This document shows positions 45,694 to 55,830 of a stretch of 64,000 bases of DNA, piece by piece. The translations under genes and the position numbers were made by a program. The notes beneath the pieces are model-generated. The model made no database searches, was not told where the DNA came from, and saw only the letters and a program-made list of their open reading frames with translations. Origin of the DNA: Nordella sp. HKS 07 (lineage in GTDB: Bacteria > Pseudomonadota > Alphaproteobacteria > Rhizobiales > Aestuariivirgaceae); NCBI RefSeq assembly GCF_011046735.1, contig NZ_CP049258.1, positions 5,784,001-5,848,000 on the forward strand, written 5' to 3'. The first letter of the stretch is position 1. Each line of letters begins with the position of its first letter.

Positions 45694-46314
45694 TCAGAAG
45701 GATTGGACGGCGAGCAGCACGCCCAGGCCGATCAGGATCGAGCCCGAGGCCGTGAACAGCACACGGTTGCCGCGCGGCTGAGCAAAGAGGCGGCCGCGGG
45801 CCAGCGCGGCGAGGCCGACGGCGCCGAGATCGGCGAACGACAGCGCCAGATTGACGATCACGCCGAGCGCCAGAAATTGCAGGCCGACCGGCCAGGCGGC
45901 CGCGGGATCGACGAATTGCGGAAGAAAGGCCACGAAGAACAGCGCCGTCTTGGGATTTAGTATCTCGACGACGATGCTTTCCCGGAAGGCGGCCTTGCCT
46001 GAGGAAGCCGCTTCGGCTTGCGGGCCGGCGGTTCCTGATAGCATCCGCAAGCCGAGCCAGACCAGATAAGCGGCGCCGGCCAGCTTCAAGGCGACATAGA
46101 GGCCGGGAAAATGTGTCAGGACCGCAGCAAGTCCGATGGAAGCGGCGATGATGTGGGCATAGCATCCGATATGGATGCCGAGCGCCGCCATGATGCCCGC
46201 CCGGCTGCCAAATGCCATGGTCTGCGCCGTCATATAAAGGATCGCAGGGCCCGGCATGACCGCGAACAGCAAAGTGGCGAAGAGAAACGGCAACAAATGT
46301 TCGATGGGCGGCAT
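45694..46314 (-). CDS. LysE/RhtB-family amino acid exporter
   Basis: A 206-residue inner-membrane protein with six hydrophobic segments. PFLFATLLFAVMPGPAILYM is the family's opening motif, AYLVWLGLRMLSG marks the middle, and FRESIVVEILNPKTALFFVA is the conserved central loop. It exports amino acids or related metabolites; the exact substrate is not evident. Convergent with tpiA (3-base gap) and divergent from the LuxR gene. Confidence 0.9.
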   Translation of the reverse strand: MPPIEHLLPFLFATLLFAVMPGPAILYMTAQTMAFGSRAGIMAALGIHIGCYAHIIAASIGLAAVLTHFPGLYVALKLAGAAYLVWLGLRMLSGTAGPQAEAASSGKAAFRESIVVEILNPKTALFFVAFLPQFVDPAAAWPVGLQFLALGVIVNLALSFADLGAVGLAALARGRLFAQPRGNRVLFTASGSILIGLGVLLAVQSF

Positions 46315-46478
46315 GATGACCTCTCCAGAGAGTCGCCGCTATCGCAGCTTCCGGAAAGGCGCACCTCCTTCAAACAGAGGAGGAGAGTGTTGAGGAACAT
46401 CGCTTTCTAGCGATCAGGATAACTGAATAGTTAAGCTCTGGCCCTATGCAGCGGTGAGACGACATTTATGATCGCCGC

Positions 46479-47666
46479 ATGAAGAGCAAGGCCCTCTCTC
46501 CAAAAATTATCGAGCGTAAGAATAACTCGCCATCCGTCGAGGAGATTTCGACGGTCATCGGCCTCATTTATGATTGCGCGCTCGATCCGGCACGCTGGGA
46601 CAGGGCGCTCGCGGCCTTGACCCAGTTGTTCAACTGCCATGGCGCGCTGCTCGTGATGTTCGATCTCGCGCAAGGCCGCGCCGTCTTCTCGAAGTCGCTC
46701 AATATTTCTCCGTACTGGCTCATTGAGCTCGACCGCCATGCCGCCGAGCTCGCCTCGTGGAAGCGGCTCTATTACGCGCCGGACTGGTCGATCGACGAAC
46801 CGCAGGCCAATTCGCGCAACGTCCCGGCCGCCGTTCTCGCGGCCTCACCCGTCAACGCCGAGTGGAACGCGCCGCAGGACCTCGTCGACACGCTGCAACT
46901 GGTGCTGATGCGCTCGCCGACCCGGCATGCCCAGCTCGCCATGAGCCGGCACCGCGAAATGGGCATCATCACCGAGCGCGAAATGGCGCTTGGCCGATTG
47001 CTGCTCCCTCATATCAGGCGCGCCGCGATGATCGGCGATGTGATTGACCTCAAGACGGTGGAGTGCGAACGCGCGCATCAGGCGCTCGATGCCCTGATGG
47101 CCGGCGTCGTGATGACCGACAAGCGGGGGCTTATCCTCAGCTCCAACAAGGCCGCCGAGACGATGCTGAGGCAGGGCCGGCCCATTCATGCGGCGGGCGG
47201 CATGATCCGGACCGAGGATCCGGCGTCGTCCCTGAAGCTCATTGCGGCCATCGCGCAGGCCGGCGACCGTGTGATCGGCGCGGACAGCAAGGCGAGGGCG
47301 GTTCGGCTGACCCGCGCTGGCGACCCTCCGATGCTGGCTCATATTCTGCCGCTGGAAGAGGGCGATGTCCGCTCCAGGCTGCATCCCGGCGCCAAGGTCG
47401 CGATCTTCATCGGCCCAGTGTCGGCGGCGGCGCATGGGGCGGAGGCCATGTCGGTCGCCTATGACCTGTCGCCGATGGAGACGCGCTTGCTCGACGGCCT
47501 GCTGCAAGGACAGAAGCTCGCGGAAGCCGCAGAAAGGCTCGGTATCGCCGAGACGACGGCGCGCACCCATCTCGGCAACATATTTGGCAAAACCGGGGTG
47601 TCGCGCCAGAGCGATTTCATCCGGCTCGCCACCGAAATGGCCTCGGCGATCACGCTTCAGAATTGA
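46479..47666 (+). CDS. LuxR-type (helix-turn-helix) transcriptional regulator
   Basis: A 395-residue regulator. The C-terminal 65 residues form a LuxR-type HTH: YDLSPMETRLLDGLLQGQKL, AERLGIAETTARTHLGNIFG and KTGVSRQSDFIRLATEM. The N-terminal part (from EEISTVIGLIYDCALDPARW) resembles large LuxR proteins with a PAS-like or unknown sensor domain and no receiver domain. ALDALMAGVVMTDKRGLILS near residue 205 is PAS-like. Signal and targets are unknown; the divergent exporter is a possible target. Confidence 0.85.
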   Translation: MKSKALSPKIIERKNNSPSVEEISTVIGLIYDCALDPARWDRALAALTQLFNCHGALLVMFDLAQGRAVFSKSLNISPYWLIELDRHAAELASWKRLYYAPDWSIDEPQANSRNVPAAVLAASPVNAEWNAPQDLVDTLQLVLMRSPTRHAQLAMSRHREMGIITEREMALGRLLLPHIRRAAMIGDVIDLKTVECERAHQALDALMAGVVMTDKRGLILSSNKAAETMLRQGRPIHAAGGMIRTEDPASSLKLIAAIAQAGDRVIGADSKARAVRLTRAGDPPMLAHILPLEEGDVRSRLHPGAKVAIFIGPVSAAAHGAEAMSVAYDLSPMETRLLDGLLQGQKLAEAAERLGIAETTARTHLGNIFGKTGVSRQSDFIRLATEMASAITLQN

Positions 47667-47896
47667 TCCTCATGCGGCGCGCCGGAAAACGGAAGCCGTT
47701 GGGCCGGGCGGACCGTCCGTCCGGCGTTTCAAGAGATGAGATGAGTGTTTCAGTATAACTCTTTGAATTGTAGGGGGTATCCATATTTGGCTGCGGCCCT
47801 GGCAGGATCGAATGATGGCGCGTCTTGCCGAAGGGTTGCCTCGCTCCCATATCCGCGCTAGACGCTGCCACCGAATTTCGAAATCGGACCCTCCAG

Positions 47897-48298
47897 ATGC
47901 AAACCGTCCTCCTAGTCGTTCATCTCATCATCGCCTTGGCCCTGATCGGCGTCGTGCTTCTTCAGCGTTCCGAAGGTGGTGCCCTCGGGATCGGCGGCGG
48001 CGGCGGTGCCGGCTCGCTCTTCTCGGCGCGCGGCGTCGGCAATACGCTGACCCGCACCACGGCCATTCTGGCGGTCATCTTCTTCATGACCTCGATCGGC
48101 CTGACATTGCTCTCGGGCCGCACCGGCGGTGGATCGCTCTTCAATTCCCCGGCGACCCAGCAAAACCAGGGCCAGTCGGCGCCGACCGGGTCGGGTGGGA
48201 GCGTCCTGCCGACGCTGCCGCCGGCGGGTCAGAATCAGAATCAGCAAGGTGGTGGCTCGGGTGGCACCGGGCAGCCGCAGGTTCCTGTTTCACAGTAG
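47897..48298 (+). CDS. secG: Preprotein translocase subunit SecG
   Basis: A 133-residue inner-membrane subunit of SecYEG. Two helices (TVLLVVHLIIALALIGVVLL and LAVIFFMTSIGLTLL) flank the conserved QRSEGGALGIGGGGGAGSLF and ARGVGNTLTRTTAI loop. The C-terminus is a Gly/Gln/Pro-rich tail (QNQNQQGGGSGGTGQPQVPV) often seen in alphaproteobacteria. The ATG at 47897 is chosen because the frame upstream has no family likeness. pyrG follows, as in relatives. Confidence 0.95.
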   Translation: MQTVLLVVHLIIALALIGVVLLQRSEGGALGIGGGGGAGSLFSARGVGNTLTRTTAILAVIFFMTSIGLTLLSGRTGGGSLFNSPATQQNQGQSAPTGSGGSVLPTLPPAGQNQNQQGGGSGGTGQPQVPVSQ

Positions 48299-48319
48299 TT
48301 TGTTTCACAGCTTTCCACA

Positions 48320-48348
48320 GAAGCCCGGACCTCAGAAATCCGGGCTTC
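48320..48348 (+). terminator. Hairpin between secG and pyrG
   Basis: GAAGCCCGGA (48320-48329) pairs with TCCGGGCTTC (48339-48348), a 10-bp stem with a 9-base loop. No T run follows, so it may attenuate or protect the transcript and not end it fully. Confidence 0.45.
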
Positions 48349-48376
48349 GAATCGTATGGATGAGAGGTTAGATTAG

Positions 48377-50011
<1,635 letters not shown>

Positions 50012-50020
50012 GAGAGCTGC

Positions 50021-50683
50021 CTACCAGCCTATCCTGCTGCCGTCGAAACTGCGGAATGAGCCGTTGTTACCGGGGGCAGCGGCGTCGATGACCGCGCGAA
50101 GACCCTGGGCGCTTTCCGTCACTGGCAGATCGGCTTGAGGCCCGCCCATGTCGGTCTTCACCCAGCCCGGATGCAGTGCCAGGAAGATGAGCCGGTAATC
50201 GAAGGCGAGCTTGGCCGTGGCGATATTGAGCGCCGCCTTGGAGCAGCGATAGGCGTAGTCGCCGTCGGCATCGAGGCCCTCGGCTACCGAGCCGGCGCGG
50301 CTGCTGATATTGGCGACGATGCGACGCCGCCCGCGTTCAAGATGCGGCCGGAAGGCCTTCACCATAAGAAGTGGCCCCAACGTATTGATGCGGAGGGTGG
50401 TGAGGAAATCGTCTGTGGACAGAGTGTCAAGGCCGCCGGTGTCGCCGCGCCGGGCGGCGTTGTTGATGAGAACATCAACAGGCTGTGCCGCGAGATCAGT
50501 GGCGAGGGCTTCAATGCTTTCCGCTTCTCCGGTATCGAGTGTCTTCCAGGTAACAGAGCCGGCGAGGGCGGGCGCGTCAGCGGGCCTTCGGTTGCAGGCG
50601 AGGACACGGTGACCGGCGTCGGCATATTGCCGTGTGAGCTCAAGGCCCAGGCCTCGATTGGCGCCGGTAACAAGGATCGTCAT
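50021..50683 (-). CDS. Short-chain dehydrogenase/reductase
   Basis: A 220-residue NAD(P)-dependent SDR. The cofactor loop is MTILVTGANRGLGLELTRQY, with LINNAARRGDTGG in the middle, Ser in ANISSRAGSVAEG and the catalytic pair in YAYRCSKAALNIAT. It resembles C-factor-like SDRs. I prefer the ATG at 50683; one at 50713 is possible. It is the last gene of the LacI operon, 78 bases after the beta-glucosidase, so it may act on a product of that pathway. Substrate unknown. Confidence 0.87.
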   Translation of the reverse strand: MTILVTGANRGLGLELTRQYADAGHRVLACNRRPADAPALAGSVTWKTLDTGEAESIEALATDLAAQPVDVLINNAARRGDTGGLDTLSTDDFLTTLRINTLGPLLMVKAFRPHLERGRRRIVANISSRAGSVAEGLDADGDYAYRCSKAALNIATAKLAFDYRLIFLALHPGWVKTDMGGPQADLPVTESAQGLRAVIDAAAPGNNGSFRSFDGSRIGW

Positions 50684-50761
50684 CGGATGTCCATTCTCGA
50701 GATTGCGCGTCATGGCCGATCCACAATGTTCCAGAGCAATCGATTTTTTACCGCAAGGCTT

Positions 50762-52171
50762 TCAGGCGGCCGGCTTGGCGCTCTGGCTGGCTGAAGAATT
50801 GCGGGCGATCGCGGCATAGACATGGCCGCTGAATTTGATGCGCCGCGTCTGGTCGGCAAAGTCGACATGCACGATGCCGAAGGGCGTCGAATAGCCATAG
50901 GCCCATTCGAAATTGTCCATCAGCGTCCAGGCGAAATAACCCTTCACCGGTACGCCGCGGCGCATGGCGCGCGCCATATAGTCGAGATGATCGATATGAT
51001 ACTCGGCGCGCAGGACATCGTGGATGGCGCCGTCTGGCGTCACGCGCTCGGCCGTCGTGGCAAAGCCGTTCTCGGAGATGTAGATTGCCTTGGGTCCATA
51101 TTGCTCATGCACATAGACGAGTATGTCCTCGATCGACTCCGGCCAGACTTCGTACTTCACCGCCGAGTAGCGCCCGGGCGGATTGACACGCTCGAAATTC
51201 AAGGGCGGCAGCTCCGAGCCCGCCGCCATGATCGAGCGGCGATAGATGTTCACGCCCAGATAATCGAGGGGAGCGGCGATGATCTCACTATCGCCGGCGC
51301 GGATCTCGGGCAGCATACCGCCGCAAAGATCGAGCATCGTCTCAGGGTAACGGCCCTTGAACAGCGCATCGAGGAACCAGCGGTTCTGCGCGGCCTCGAA
51401 GCGCCCGGCGGCGGCGACGTCGGCCGCCTTGTCGGATGCCGGTATCACCGTGTTGAGGTCGAGCACGATGCCGATATCCGCCCCCTCCACATTGGCGCGG
51501 ATCGCCGGCACAGCCAGACCATGGGCGAGCAAGGCGTGATGACTGGCGCTTAAGCCCCCTTTGGCGCCATCCTTCAGGCCGGGCGCGTCCTCGCCGGTCG
51601 CGTACCCGCTCCAGCAGAAGGTCCAGGGTTCGTTCAGGGTCGTCCATTGCTGGACACGGTCGGTCAGCGCACGGCTCACCAGATCGGCATAGTCGGCGAA
51701 GCGATGCGACGTCTCGCGGCTGTACCAGCCGCCTCTGTCCTGCAACGCCTGTGGCAGATCCCAGTGATAGAGGGTCAGGAAGGGCTCGATGCCGGACTCG
51801 GTAAGGCCGTCGATCAGCCGCTTGTAGAAATCGAGGCCGGCCGCGTTGATCTTGCCTGCGCCATCCGGCTGGATGCGCGGCCAGGCGAGCGAAAAGCGAT
51901 AGGCGCCGAGGCCCAGTTCGCGCATGAGCCGGATGTCTTCCGGCCACCGGCGATAGTGGTCGCAGGCGACGTCGCCGGTGCTGTCATCGACGATGACACC
52001 GGTCTGGCGGGTGAAGCGGTCCCAGATGCTTTCGCCCTTGCCGTCGGCTTTGGGCGCGCCCTCGATCTGATAGGCGGCGGTGGCGGCGCCGAAGACGAAG
52101 GGGCCCGGCACATGCAGGGACCGCGCGCGCGCCATCAGCCGTTCCATGTCCTCAGCGGTGTTTGACATCAT
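50762..52171 (-). CDS. Beta-glucosidase, glycoside hydrolase family 1
   Basis: A 469-residue retaining glycosidase without signal peptide, so cytosolic. FVFGAATAAYQIEGAPKADG is the GH1 N-terminal signature; the acid/base Glu is in WTTLNEPWTFCWSGYATG and the nucleophile Glu in KAIYISENGFATTAE. GYFAWTLMDNFEWAYGYSTP binds the glycone. It overlaps the end of the permease gene by about 20 bases and is therefore coupled to transport. Hydrolysis of an imported beta-glycoside is the natural inference, although the transporter is of an amino-acid type. Confidence 0.93.
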   Translation of the reverse strand: MMSNTAEDMERLMARARSLHVPGPFVFGAATAAYQIEGAPKADGKGESIWDRFTRQTGVIVDDSTGDVACDHYRRWPEDIRLMRELGLGAYRFSLAWPRIQPDGAGKINAAGLDFYKRLIDGLTESGIEPFLTLYHWDLPQALQDRGGWYSRETSHRFADYADLVSRALTDRVQQWTTLNEPWTFCWSGYATGEDAPGLKDGAKGGLSASHHALLAHGLAVPAIRANVEGADIGIVLDLNTVIPASDKAADVAAAGRFEAAQNRWFLDALFKGRYPETMLDLCGGMLPEIRAGDSEIIAAPLDYLGVNIYRRSIMAAGSELPPLNFERVNPPGRYSAVKYEVWPESIEDILVYVHEQYGPKAIYISENGFATTAERVTPDGAIHDVLRAEYHIDHLDYMARAMRRGVPVKGYFAWTLMDNFEWAYGYSTPFGIVHVDFADQTRRIKFSGHVYAAIARNSSASQSAKPAA

Positions 52172-53783
52172 ATTTCCTCTCGATGGATGTGATCAGGCTC
52201 GCGGCGGCGAGGGTGAGCAGCACATAGAAGATCGCCGCGGAATTATAGGGCGCGAAGGGCAGGAAGCTCGCCGACTGGAATTCGCGCATGCGCTGGGTGA
52301 TGTCGCGGATCGACAGGATCGACAGCAGCGACGTGTCCTTCAGAATGGCGATGAATTCATTGCCGAGCGGCGGGATGATGACGCGGAAGGCCTGCGGAAT
52401 GATGACCAGCCGCGCCGTGGTCCAGCGGCTCAATCCAAGGCTGCGCGCCGCCTCGATCTGGCCCGGCGGCACCGCCTTGAGGCCGGCCCGGAATATTTCG
52501 GCAAGATAGGCGAAATAAGCGAGCGCCATGGCGGCGATGCCGCGCATGAGATTGGGCGGATCGATGAAGCCGCCCGTCCCCTCCTTGAGGGCGCCGCTGA
52601 GCGGCAGTCCGACATAGAGGACAACGACCAGCATGGGGATGCCGCGCAAGATGTCGATGATGAATTCAGCGCCGATCGAGAGCGGGTGGCGCTGATGCAG
52701 CAGGCCGCCGAATGTGAGAAGCGCGGTGACGATTGCCGCGATGGCGAAAGCCGTGCCGGCGGATTTGTTGTGGTCGGGAAGCGAGGCAGTCTGCCAGAAT
52801 GCGGCACTGTCCGATGTGAGCGCTTGTGAAGGCACGAGGGCGGCGCTCACATCCTGGGCTTGCGCTACGGCCTTGAGCGCCGCCTCGGCGGTGGCGAAGG
52901 TCTTGAGCGGCAGCTCGTCGACCTCCGGTGCGCCGGGGAATTGCGCGAAGCGCACGGCATCGATGAGGCTGCGCGGCGTGTTCTGGATGACCGCCACTTT
53001 TCCGGTCAGCGTGCCGGCGAGGGTATAGGGAATAGCAGGCTGCAGGAATTGCCAGGCGGCACCGGCGGCGAACAGCGCCGCGATAGCCGGAAAGACGAGG
53101 AAGCTGCGCCTCACCAGCTGGAGCTGGAGCAGCATGACCCAGCAGAGGCCAAGCAGGATCGCCAGGATATAAGCGAGGATTGCGGCGCGGATCGAGGTCG
53201 CGAGCCCGGCTGCGAAGCCCAGATAGGCGAAGAGCAGGAGATAGAGGAGGCCGGCGCCGTTGATGGCCGCGAGTCCCCAGAGGGCGATGCGACGCAACCG
53301 CTCTGGCGCGCGGCTGAAGAAGAAGGCGAAGCCGGCGAACGACAGGAGGGCATAGGCGAGGCAACTTGTCCGCGCAATCTGGGCGACGGCGGCCAGAGTC
53401 GCTTCAGTCAGGCGGCGCGGTGTCTCGCCCTTGATCACGAGATCGGAGGTGAAGGGGTCGACGCTGTTGGCGACGATGGAAGCGATGAAAGGCAGCGCCG
53501 TCGTGGTGACGGTGAGCCAGGCAGCTAGGGCGAGATTGAGCCCGGCCAGGATGAGGCTCATTTGCGGCCGCGATCGATACCAATGGAGCGCGGCCAAACC
53601 CGAGGCGAAGGCCGCCAGCAGCAGGACAAAGCCCGGCAGCAGAAGCGAAGAACCATGCTCGATACCGAGAATGGCGGCAAGCGAGCGGCGGTAGTCGGGA
53701 GAGGCGGCGAAGATATAGATGATGAAGGGCAGCGCCGAGAGGATGATGAGGTTGCTCGGCCGCAGTCTTTTCAGGAACCGCAT
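52152..53783 (-). CDS. Polar-amino-acid-type ABC transporter permease with long N-terminal extension
   Basis: A 543-residue membrane protein. Residues about 370-540 are a typical HisM-like permease core (GAEFIIDILRGIPMLVVVLY) with the ATPase-contact EAA loop EAARSLGLSRWTTARLVIIP. Typical family members have about 220-250 residues. Here about 200 residues with several extra helices precede the segment that looks like core TM1 (about 196-220), and a soluble stretch of about 110 residues (about 230-340, including AALKAVAQAQDVSAALVPSQ) is inserted before the rest. That stretch faintly resembles part of a binding-protein lobe. No ATPase gene lies nearby. It is in the LacI operon between the binding protein and the beta-glucosidase. 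Confidence 0.85.
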   Translation of the reverse strand: MRFLKRLRPSNLIILSALPFIIYIFAASPDYRRSLAAILGIEHGSSLLLPGFVLLLAAFASGLAALHWYRSRPQMSLILAGLNLALAAWLTVTTTALPFIASIVANSVDPFTSDLVIKGETPRRLTEATLAAVAQIARTSCLAYALLSFAGFAFFFSRAPERLRRIALWGLAAINGAGLLYLLLFAYLGFAAGLATSIRAAILAYILAILLGLCWVMLLQLQLVRRSFLVFPAIAALFAAGAAWQFLQPAIPYTLAGTLTGKVAVIQNTPRSLIDAVRFAQFPGAPEVDELPLKTFATAEAALKAVAQAQDVSAALVPSQALTSDSAAFWQTASLPDHNKSAGTAFAIAAIVTALLTFGGLLHQRHPLSIGAEFIIDILRGIPMLVVVLYVGLPLSGALKEGTGGFIDPPNLMRGIAAMALAYFAYLAEIFRAGLKAVPPGQIEAARSLGLSRWTTARLVIIPQAFRVIIPPLGNEFIAILKDTSLLSILSIRDITQRMREFQSASFLPFAPYNSAAIFYVLLTLAAASLITSIERKYDVKHR

Positions 53784-53805
53784 GATGTTTCCCCCGGGAC
53801 CACGG

Positions 53806-53834
53806 TCACTTCAGGCCTCATCGGCCTGAAGTGA
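53806..53834 (-). promoter_or_regulatory. Strong hairpin between binding-protein and permease genes
   Basis: TCACTTCAGGCC pairs perfectly with GGCCTGAAGTGA: a 12-bp stem with a 5-base loop, in the 68-base gap between the two genes. No T run follows. Such hairpins after binding-protein genes of ABC operons commonly stabilise the upstream mRNA or end part of the transcripts, so that the binding protein is made in excess. Confidence 0.7.
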
Positions 53835-53851
53835 TGGGCTGACCGTATTCG

Positions 53852-54598
53852 TTACTTCAGGCCCCAATATTTCTCGATGAGCTGGGCCAGGGTGCCGTCG
53901 TCCTTGATCGCCTGCAGGCCTTCATTGAAGGAGGCGACATGTTCGTCGCCCTTGCGGAAGACGAGGCCCAGGGGATCGGACTGCAGGTCCTTGATGCCGA
54001 CCACGAGTTCGCCGGCGAACTCCTTCTCATAAGCCTGACCATTGGCGCCGTTGATGACGACGCCGTCGACGTCCTTGTTCTTCAGGGCAAGGATGGCGGC
54101 GCTGAACGTGTCATAGGCGGCGACCTTGTCCTTGCCGACCAGGGTCTCGGCGAGCTGCGCATCGGTCGTGTTCGCCTGGGCGGAAAGCTTCTTTCCCTTG
54201 CTTTTGAAATCCTCGACGGTGAGGGCCTGATCGGCGACGCGCACGAGAATGGCCTGGCTGTTGACGATATAAGGATCAGTGAAATCCATCGCCTTCTTGC
54301 GTTCATCGGTGATCGAGACGCCTGACGCAACCAGATCGAAGTTGCCCTGATCGAGTGCCGCGAAGATGCCATCCCAGCCGGTGGTGACGAATTCGGCCTT
54401 GCAATTGAGCTTGGCGCAGATGGCGTTCACCACGTCGACGTCGAAGCCGACGATCTGGCCCGTCGCCTGGTCGACATACTCCATGGGCGGCGATGTCGTG
54501 TCGGAGCCCACCTTGAGCGTCTTGCCGCTGAGGTCGCCGGCTTGGGCGGGGCCGGCCAGCAGCAGGGCTGCGAAGGCGGCAAGCAAATATTTTATCAT
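53852..54598 (-). CDS. ABC transporter substrate-binding protein, family 3 (polar amino acid type)
   Basis: A 248-residue periplasmic binding protein. The ATG at 54598 opens the signal peptide MIKYLLAAFAALLLAGPAQA-GD. The fold is SBP family 3: KVGSDTTSPPMEYVDQATGQ, IVGFDVDVVNAICAKLNCK, DLVASGVSITDERKKAMDFT and LEKYWGLK-like ending (LIEKYWGLK). Members bind amino acids, and some bind opines or other amino-acid conjugates. It follows the LacI gene by 34 bases. With a beta-glucosidase and LacI regulator in the same run, the ligand may be a glycosylated or sugar-linked compound; this is inference. Confidence 0.92.
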   Translation of the reverse strand: MIKYLLAAFAALLLAGPAQAGDLSGKTLKVGSDTTSPPMEYVDQATGQIVGFDVDVVNAICAKLNCKAEFVTTGWDGIFAALDQGNFDLVASGVSITDERKKAMDFTDPYIVNSQAILVRVADQALTVEDFKSKGKKLSAQANTTDAQLAETLVGKDKVAAYDTFSAAILALKNKDVDGVVINGANGQAYEKEFAGELVVGIKDLQSDPLGLVFRKGDEHVASFNEGLQAIKDDGTLAQLIEKYWGLK

Positions 54599-54632
54599 GA
54601 CGTTTCCTCTCTGTTGCTCTTGTGCCACCGGC

Positions 54633-55697
54633 TCACGGCCGGACGAGCTTGTTAGCCTGCCGGACGACGAGGTCCGGCTGGTAGATTTCCTGCAGCGCCG
54701 CCGGTTCTTCGCCGGCGATGCGACGCAGGAAAAATTCTCCGAGCTTGCGGCCAAGCCGCTCGATCGGCAGATAGAAGGTGGTCAAAGGCGGGGAGAAATA
54801 GGCGCTGACATTGATGTCGTCATAGGCGATGACATCGACATCACGTCCCGCCGCAAGGCCCAGTTCCGATAACCCTGCGAGCACGCCGAGCGTGGTCGCT
54901 TCGTTGACGCAGATGAAACCCGTCGGCGGATCAGGCAGATGGCCGAGGCGCAAGGCGCTCTCCTTGCCGAAGCGGGGGCTGAGGCCGCCCATGGCCATGA
55001 GATCATCGCAGGGCGCGAGGCCCGCCTGGAGGAATGCCCGACGGAAGCCGTCAATGCGGTCCAGGGCATAGGAAAGCCGGCTGTCGGGATTGATGAGAGC
55101 GATGCGCTGGTGGCCGCCGGCGATCAGGCGCTGTGTCGCGGCATGCGCGGCCCAGTCATTGTCGACATCGACATGTGCATAGGTCACGGGCTTGCGGCAG
55201 CGGCCCAGCGCCACGAAGGGGAAGTTGCGCTCGACCAGGAAGTCGATGCGCGGGTCGTCCGCGCGGATGCCGGAGAAGATGAGTCCGTCGGCAAGACCGG
55301 TTTCCACAATGCGCTGGGCGACGATGCGCCCATCATCGGCGTCACGGATGACATGCACAGCGATATTGTAGGGTGAACCTTCGAGCGCCTGGCTGATGCC
55401 GCTGAGGATCTGGGTATATTCGACACCGTCCCATTCGAAGCCTTCGGCAACGATGACCGGCATCAGCACGGCGGCCTGAAAGGTCCTGCCGGCGCGCAGA
55501 GATACGCCGCGCATATTGGCCTGGTAGCCGACCTTGAGGGCGGCCTCGCGAATGCGCTCCTTGGTCTCGGCCGTGACCACGGGGGAATCCCGGAGCGCCT
55601 TGGAAATGGTGGCGATCGAGTAGCCGGTGGCCTGCGCCAGGGTCTTTACCGTGGGGCGCTGGCCAGCGGCTTGCGACTGCGGTTTTCTGGTGTTCAT
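54633..55697 (-). CDS. LacI-family transcriptional regulator
   Basis: A 354-residue repressor. The HTH is PTVKTLAQATGYSIATISKA and LRDSPVVTAETKERIREAAL, followed by a hinge (VGYQANMRGVSLRAGRTFQA) and a periplasmic-binding-protein-like effector domain (GLIFSGIRADDPRIDFL; INPDSRLSYALDRIDGFRRA). The ATG at 55697 is chosen over the frame opening at 55754, as it has GGTCGGAG just upstream. A LacI-type operator lies 43 bases before the start, consistent with autoregulation of the whole set through the SDR gene. Effector unknown, though the family points to a sugar or glycoside. Confidence 0.92.
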   Translation of the reverse strand: MNTRKPQSQAAGQRPTVKTLAQATGYSIATISKALRDSPVVTAETKERIREAALKVGYQANMRGVSLRAGRTFQAAVLMPVIVAEGFEWDGVEYTQILSGISQALEGSPYNIAVHVIRDADDGRIVAQRIVETGLADGLIFSGIRADDPRIDFLVERNFPFVALGRCRKPVTYAHVDVDNDWAAHAATQRLIAGGHQRIALINPDSRLSYALDRIDGFRRAFLQAGLAPCDDLMAMGGLSPRFGKESALRLGHLPDPPTGFICVNEATTLGVLAGLSELGLAAGRDVDVIAYDDINVSAYFSPPLTTFYLPIERLGRKLGEFFLRRIAGEEPAALQEIYQPDLVVRQANKLVRP

Positions 55698-55739
55698 CTC
55701 CGACCTTCGACCCGGCTCGCGATTGAGATTATATCCGAA

Positions 55740-55753
55740 TAAAATCGATTTCA
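55740..55753. promoter_or_regulatory. Candidate LacI-type operator
   Basis: TAAAATCGATTTCA is palindromic over AAATCGATTT with the central CG typical of LacI-family operators (general form TGAAA-nCGn-TTTCA). It lies between the divergent lacI-type gene and the MscS gene, in a short AT-richer promoter-like patch. Confidence 0.6.
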
Positions 55754-55830
55754 ATAAGGAGTTTTATCAAATGTGCCGTGAGGACGCGCGCCGTCTGGCG
55801 TAACGCGCCGGGCAGCGGTACAACCGCGCC

